Assembly (NCBI RefSeq): GCF_032854445.1
Contig: NC_088296.1
Location: forward strand, 12,686,706-12,750,705
DNA length: 64,000 nucleotides
Origin: Liolophura sinensis
Taxonomy: Eukaryota; Mollusca; Polyplacophora; Chitonida; Chitonidae
Direction of reading: 5' to 3'
The notes below the pieces were generated by a model. It did no database searches. It was not told the DNA's origin and saw only the letters and a program-made list of their open reading frames with translations. Made by a program: the position numbers and the translations under genes. Each line of letters opens with the position of its first letter. Position 1 is the stretch's first letter. Below, one piece after another: positions 46,701-54,061 of the stretch.

Positions 46701-49700
46701 TCCAGCTTGTTTTTAAATGTCGCAGTTCAATAAGTGTTCGGTGGACGGGTCGTGGGTTTGCCCTGGGATGTCCCCGGTTTTTTATCACCATAATCCTGGC
46801 CACCGTCGTGTGAATGCAATATTCCTTAAGGTATAAAACACCAAGAAAATAAATCAGATAAATTAATGTTTCTCGCCTTGGGAATGACTGTCTTTTGGAG
46901 ACCGATTTTTGCGAGACAACACCTGGCTGTACCCATGTATACATGTACCGGTATTCTTATTTGTCAAGGGGCCTCGGTGGCTCAGTTGGTTAGCGCTAGC
47001 GCAGCGTAATGACCCAGGAGTCTCTCACCAATGCGGTAGCTGTGAGTTCAAGTCCAGCTCATTCTGACTTCCTCTCCGGCCTTAAGTGGGACGGTCTCTC
47101 AGCAACCTGCGGATGGTCATGGGTTTCCCCAGGGCTCTGCCCGTTTTACACCCACCATAATGCTGACCGCCGTCGTATAAGTGAAATATTCTTGAGTACG
47201 GCGTAAAACACCAATCAAACAAAAAACAAACAAACTTATTTGTCAGATATTCCATGCTATACTTGATGCTTTAGACAAAGGAGTAATTTATATACATCTT
47301 TTTTTAAAGAGATTAGAATCACAGGCGAAGATTCTATATTGCAGCGATACGATGCCATCGTTTAACATTCCTATCAGAGCCCTCTTCTTTTTCCTGTGAA
47401 TATATTGGTTTAATTTGTAATCTACAACAGAATTGATATAATACATGTGCTTTGGTTTAAAATAAAAACTGTATCTGGCTCTTTGGTGTTGGTGTTGAGT
47501 TAGTTAAGAGAGCACCAGTCCATTGATACTTGTATTTATACACTTCTTCCAAACTTCAGTCCGGTTGTGGGCATGGAACAAATCATAAATCACCAGGTAA
47601 ATGTTCCGGCAACGTACCATGGACAGTAGGCCTGTTGATCGTACAGGTTTCCCAGCAGCCACATTTCACCCGGAATAAATCCTCCCAGTCGTGTTTTGGC
47701 GTGTGTGGCTTACAAAAAGATGACTTTGCTCAGCTATTTTAATCACGCTTTCTGTTTGATATGCTAAAGATGATTTAAAGACAAGGCCGCTGCTCCCACG
47801 TGGATCATGGCTTGCCGACAAAATGTTTTCTACTGAGCTAAGTGGGTTTACCATTTGGAATGTGCCTATCTAGCAAGCCGAGCTGTCTGTACTAGATCTG
47901 ATCCATATGAAATCACAAGATGAAATCCAGGTTTACCCTGTTCGGCTTCGGTGTTATGTTAGAAATTTTGTTTGTAATAACAAAATCGGACTAAACAGTA
48001 ATTTTACTACGTATGCAGCTATCTTACCTCTTTATTCTGTTTTCAGGACGAAAGAAACCAAATAATAAAGCTGAACATCTGGATGAGATGGGTAAGCCTA
48101 AACTTTTTTCCAATAGTTGAATTTTCCGGACTAGTCGGTGTTAGGCTATACCTACGTTCATATGGTAATGTTTGGTGCCTTATTGATGAGGTTTCGGTGA
48201 GGCAGCACTTCGTCTATACATACATGGGTATATGTATTGAGACTTCATTGCTCTGAAGGCAAGTATTGTTATAACCCAAGAAAGCGACGTGAAGTCTCCA
48301 TCATGGAAACAAAACCAATTTAACGTACGTGTCTAGTCTTGATATTGTTCCGTGCAAATCTGGACGTCGAAGCTGACATTCGCATACCAACTGTCAACCA
48401 TGATGGATGCTTGAGTTCATTAATCGCAAGACCAATTTTTAAAACAACGTTTAACACAAATCACCCAGGAACTAAGAAAAAATATAAGGAAAGAAATTAA
48501 GACGGGTTCATGCAAAAGAACCAGCAATCAGTTCATCTGTAGCATTATTTGGTTTCAGATAGGATATATATGATTCGTGTTTGTTTTTATTATTTAGTAC
48601 TGGGTTGACAGCTATCTAAAGTGGAACTCTTCTGAGTATGGAGGGATAAAAGACGTGTATATTCAACCCAAACGGATCTGGATTCCTGATGTAACCCTGT
48701 ATAACAGGTGAGTACAGAATGATCAGAATTCTACGCCTCAGGTTCAAAGTTCATAGAGCAATTAACATTATGGTTCATCGTAAATCAGTAACAGAATACT
48801 TAATAGAATACCTAAACACACAAATTACTGCCTTAAAGTATAGTTGTCATAGGGTGCCGAAAAGGGGAGCGTCTTGACACAAATAAAGTACATTCACTGT
48901 TGTCGTAACACAATAACTTCTTGTTGTGAATGTTCAAGGGAATACTACTGCTTTTTCGGTGTTTACTTTACTATTATTTACTAATTTACCATTATTTAGG
49001 TATTTACTATTTGTTAGAGCGTTAAGCGACACGTACAGATATCTTAGGTTTCCGCTAGCACTCGAGTTTATTGGCGGAGGAATCTCAACGATGCTGGAGA
49101 AAACCAGTATTCAACCAGAAAATTCAGTTGAATAAAACAACAAATTACAAAGATACACCCTCAGTATTCGCATTGTAAGCCTTTGAAATTAAGGAACATC
49201 TGATTTTTAAAATCTATTTGATTTTTTTCATTTTTCTTAAGTGTCAGTACAACAGATCACGGATGGCCTTCGCACTACAACGCAAAAATTCACTACGACG
49301 GAAGTGTGACGTATCTTTTCCCGGCATACCTTGAGGCCTCGTGTAAGATTGACGTCACGCATTTCCCTTTCGACACACAGAGCTGTGTGCTGACATTTGG
49401 CTCGTGGGCTTACTCCGGTGCCCAACTGGATATGTATCCATACGCGCCTTTGGGAAACTGGGAAAACTTTGTGGAAAATGGGGAATGGGAATTACTAAGC
49501 ATCCCAAGCAGGAGAAATGTGAAATATTACCCATGCTGCCCAGAGCCGTTTCCGGATGTGAAGTTTACAATTGTACTAAAGCGACTTCCGCTGTATCATG
49601 TGTACAACTTGCTCATGCCGTGTATTCTCATCACGTGCATCAATCTGTTCACTTTTCTACTTCCGGTGGAGTCTGGAGAGAAGATTTCTCTGAATGTAAC

Positions 49701-52601
49701 TGTTCTGCTAACAATGGTTGTGTTCCTGCTGATCGTCGCTGAGATCATGCCGCCCCAGTCAGAGGTCATTCCTATCATAGGTAAGAGAATATTCCCATCA
49801 TAGATAAGAGGTCATTCTCATCATATGTAAGAGGAAATTCCCATCATAGATAAGAGGTCATTCCCGTGTGGGCAAACGGTTATTCCCGTTATAAGGTAAG
49901 AGACCAGTTCCTGTAATGTCATTCTCCTGAAGGTAACAAACTGATTCGATGCATGGATTCTCTAAGCTACAATGAAGACATTATTGTGAACATTTAAAAC
50001 TGAACCATTACTGAGGCGAAAGTCTAACAGACTGCCAGTGTCCAGATATTGACGTAGCTGTATTGGCCTCACTTTGGCGAAATGTATCAGCCAATTTCTC
50101 AAGGGGTGGGACAAATTTGACTATATAAGCTTTGCAATTTGAATTTTTTTTTAGTATTTTGTTTGTTCATTTCATCTGGGTTTAACGTTGCTTTCAACAT
50201 TATTTCGGTAGGTAGGGGCTGTATCTTCATCGAGTTGAATTCGATCGCAACGTTGGATATAAGCTGCAATCAAAGCACAACTGAGATACATATTTTATTA
50301 TCGACAACTCGTACTCTAGCATGGTACACCATTTGAATACTGATTTCACTCATTCGCCTAGAACATACCTTGCGTCTTTCCAACATCACTGAAAAGTGTT
50401 GACTGCTTCTCTCTACATGATTCCCTTCCTATTTTCGTCTTAGTTCTTTGATGGTTTGTGTTGTACGTCGTTTTGTGGTTTGGACTTACGATTATTGAAC
50501 TGGAACGTCCATCTTGATTGACGACTTATGAATGTCTGTTTTGACGCATAGACTCAAGGCGTCGTAACAAGGAATAATGGAAGGAGTGTGGAGAAGAGTT
50601 GCCTTGTTGCTTTGCAAACTATGTCGGGATAAACAAAAAACGTGACTAGTGCGACACTGTCCGAAGCAGATAATTTTAATAAAAATACGGACATTTCATT
50701 AACGACCCTTGCTAAATATCAATTAATACATGTCACACCAGGTCAAACTAGAATATATCAGGTTTCGGATTACACCATAAAGTTTGATTCATCACGTATC
50801 TCGGCTTTGTCATCAGCTTACAGCTTGAAATAAAGGGAGACACGCGCACAGTTTATTGCACTGTACTCATAGTGGAGAGTACTGTTTATAAGAAATCCTG
50901 GCTTTTGCGGCGAGGTATTTACTTATTTAATTGATTGATTTTTTACGCCGCACTCAACAATATTTCCTTATACGACGGCGGCCAGTATTATGATGAGAGG
51001 AAAGTGGGCAGAGTTCACTCGGTCATTCGTGGTTGCTTACAGACCTCTAATGAAATAACCAGAAGGCTGTCTGCCTTGGTAACTGCGTAATGCATATTTC
51101 GATTGCTGAGAAAACAAAACGAAATGGTTTTCAAAGTGATTATTTGTGTGTGACTCGTAACATAAGCTACCTAACGTAATTAACAAACCGGGATATAGAA
51201 GTAAACCATTTTACATCAGTCTGCACATGACAAACATACACCTTGTTTTCTGATAAAATCACTATACAAACAAGTCATATTATTTGAATAAGTGAATGAA
51301 ATATTGAACAATGATATCACATAGTTTCATTCCGACATTATGGTGCAGCGTTTATTGATTTTTATTGATTACTCGTAAATACGTCGTTGATTGATAACAT
51401 TGGATTTAGCAATAACGAGATTTACGATGGTATCGGTGGGGAGTATTCAATGTCCAAGTTTAACTGTGACAGCCTGCATATTTGGCAGTTGTTTTCCGAA
51501 ATAGTGCAAAAAATGAGTTATTGCATGGAAATGAATTATTGCCATGAAAATTTCTCAAATGACATTAATTGTTATAATGTACGAGGATAGGAAGTTTACG
51601 TGGACTCTGTGCATGAAGGTTTAGAAGATTATTAATGGTGTAAGCGGTATGAATACCGCACCTTGTTCGTTGTGAACACTGATTGGTTAAATATCAATCT
51701 CTCCGATAGTGCAATAATGACCGTATGTCATTGGTTCTCATCAATAATTCATATTTTTATTACCCCAGGGAGAACGAGGACGTGCGATTTTGATGTAGAT
51801 AAATATTTCTGTAGGATGGGTTACACGGTGTATCACCGTACCAAAGCAGTGACATGACTCAATATACTGCAGGCCTACAAATGTCATTTGTGGACAGTAA
51901 CTTTGTATTCGAGTTCCCTTAATTGTATCATTATAGATATCAAACATATACATTTTATAATCGTGGGGTATGTTTATCAGCTGGAAGAATATACCGTTCC
52001 ACACTATTAATGAAATACAGGCATGTATGGGTAATCATAATGTATCGCTACAAATAAGGCCGCCGGGTTTGGCACGCACTGTTTACAAATGTTCAATCTT
52101 TTTGTAACGGCATGGCGTCGCAGTTGCTTTCACCAAGATTGGAATGAAAACAAAGGTCACGAGAAAAGGTGTGCAGAGCATCTGGCACATGGGATACATT
52201 CATTGGACAGGTCAATGTTCCAAAAAGCGATCGCAGAATTGACGATGGTAACCACAATGGATATGTTGTTATGGTAACGATCAAATAAAACCACTACATA
52301 TAACAGAACCAGACCGGGCAGAATCTAACTATAATTGCTGTTTCGAGTCACAAGACTTGTTACACTAACATGCAAACCGGTCTAAGGAATTCTAGTAGTC
52401 GGTTCTTCCAATATATGCAATGATATGTAGTTACACGTCATACATCTGGGTTATCTATATTTTTTTACTCTTGTATTACATTGGCTTACTGAAAAAAAAG
52501 AAGCCCTGTCGTTTATTGATAATAATGGCTAATGAAGATATAATTAAATTTTTTATTTCAGCACTATATTTCAGTATTGGTAAGGTGTTTATTATCATGG
52601 G

Positions 52602-52695
<94 letters not shown>

Positions 52696-54029
52696 GAATA
52701 AGATTTCGCAACCGAGAATTACGGTTCGACTATTAATAAGTTCTTGCACATCATATTTCTTTCTTTGCTCTCTTTTGATTTTACATAAAATTAAAGGTGT
52801 ACAGTATAGAGAGTAAATCCAGAGCAAAGACGACCGTGTGATAGCTGGAATATGGTCACACATAACCGGCGAAATACAGCCTCTTGTCAATTTACCCCAG
52901 TTAGGGGTTTCATCAGCTTTCAACATTATTTCTGCGATCTAGTAACTGTGTCTTCTTGTAGCAGACCAGTCTGAAATCCAGGTACACGCATACTCATAGT
53001 GCTATCAGAACCGTTACTGCTGGCCTACCCAGTTATTCCAGTATTACCAATGCTAAAATCTTGCTGTTGTATACGACGCCAACTGACATTTCACACTATC
53101 ATTTTATAGAAGAAGAATCCAATGTCAAATGGCTAAAATAATATGAAAACAGAAGTAAAAGCTGGGATAATCTAAAAAATAAAAAGAAATCACTTAGGGC
53201 TGAGTTTTCGCCGAATGGTTTTAAACGTCTGGATGTAAAAACGTCGTTTTCATGTTTACACACCAACTCTCAATGTTTTGGACCTAAGACACACATAGAG
53301 GTCAAACTAACACATACTGTTATGCATATTTCGCAGGTAATCATTTTCAAAAACATATGTCAGTATTTTGAAATTTATATGGGCACATCTATTCTTTAAG
53401 TTGCCTTAACACGATTATTATCGTGTCCCATTATGACTGTATATTTGTAACCAATCAAAATGCTGTCACATTTCAGGCATGTATTTTGGGGTATGTATCG
53501 TTCTCCTCAGCCTCGGTACTCTGGCCAGCGTGTTTGTGATCCATCTCCACTTCCGGGGGTCACGTGGTCGCCTCGTGCCCTCATGGCTCAAGTGTATCTT
53601 CCGATGGCTAGGATTTATCACGTGTTACAGAGAGACGCTGGCGGTGGCAAATTTCCGGCCAGATAGCAAGGTGAGTCTAAATATATGTCTGATATGAAAA
53701 AAAATGGTAAAATAATAAAACAAGTGAGCTTCGTTCAGTTTTCTTCATCTTTGGATTGCTGTTTACATTCACAAGACTTGTTACTGTTAACACTAAGATG
53801 GAAACCGGTCTAAGGAACTATAGTAGTCGGATCTTCCAATATATGCAATAATACATAGTTACACGCCACACATCTGGATTAGTTGTATTTATTTACTCTT
53901 GTGTTACATTGGCTTAATGAAAAAAAAAGCCCTGTCCTTTATTGTTAATAACTGCTAATTTAGATATAATTAAATCTTTTATTTTAGCACTATATTTCAG
54001 TATCGGTAAGGTGTTTATTATCATGGGGA

Positions 54030-54061
<32 letters not shown>

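Larger units (their letters stand above)
37023..48046 (+). other. Receptor gene intron 2
   Basis: Eleven kilobases between the N-terminal exon and the loop D exon. Contents: a degenerate SINE-like stretch (about 37040-37320, with tail attaagtgaaatattttaag), minisatellites at 37915-38105, 38627-44786, 44990-45265 and 45265-45790, unremarkable sequence 45790-46730, SINEs at 46740-46864 and 46967-47234, and unremarkable sequence from 47246 to the acceptor. Confidence 0.75.
49781..53476 (+). other. Receptor gene intron before the TM3 exon
   Basis: 3.7 kb with the donor-spanning tandem repeat, dispersed family B copy 2 (50210-50500), a degenerate SINE (50930-51062), the first copy of a 300-base direct repeat (52330-52630), a long TA microsatellite and a family C copy (52780-52930). 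No additional exon recognised. Confidence 0.7.

Noticed and set aside
49404-49742. Second open frame overlapping the Cys-loop exon
   Set aside because: It is an out-of-phase shadow of a strongly conserved coding exon.
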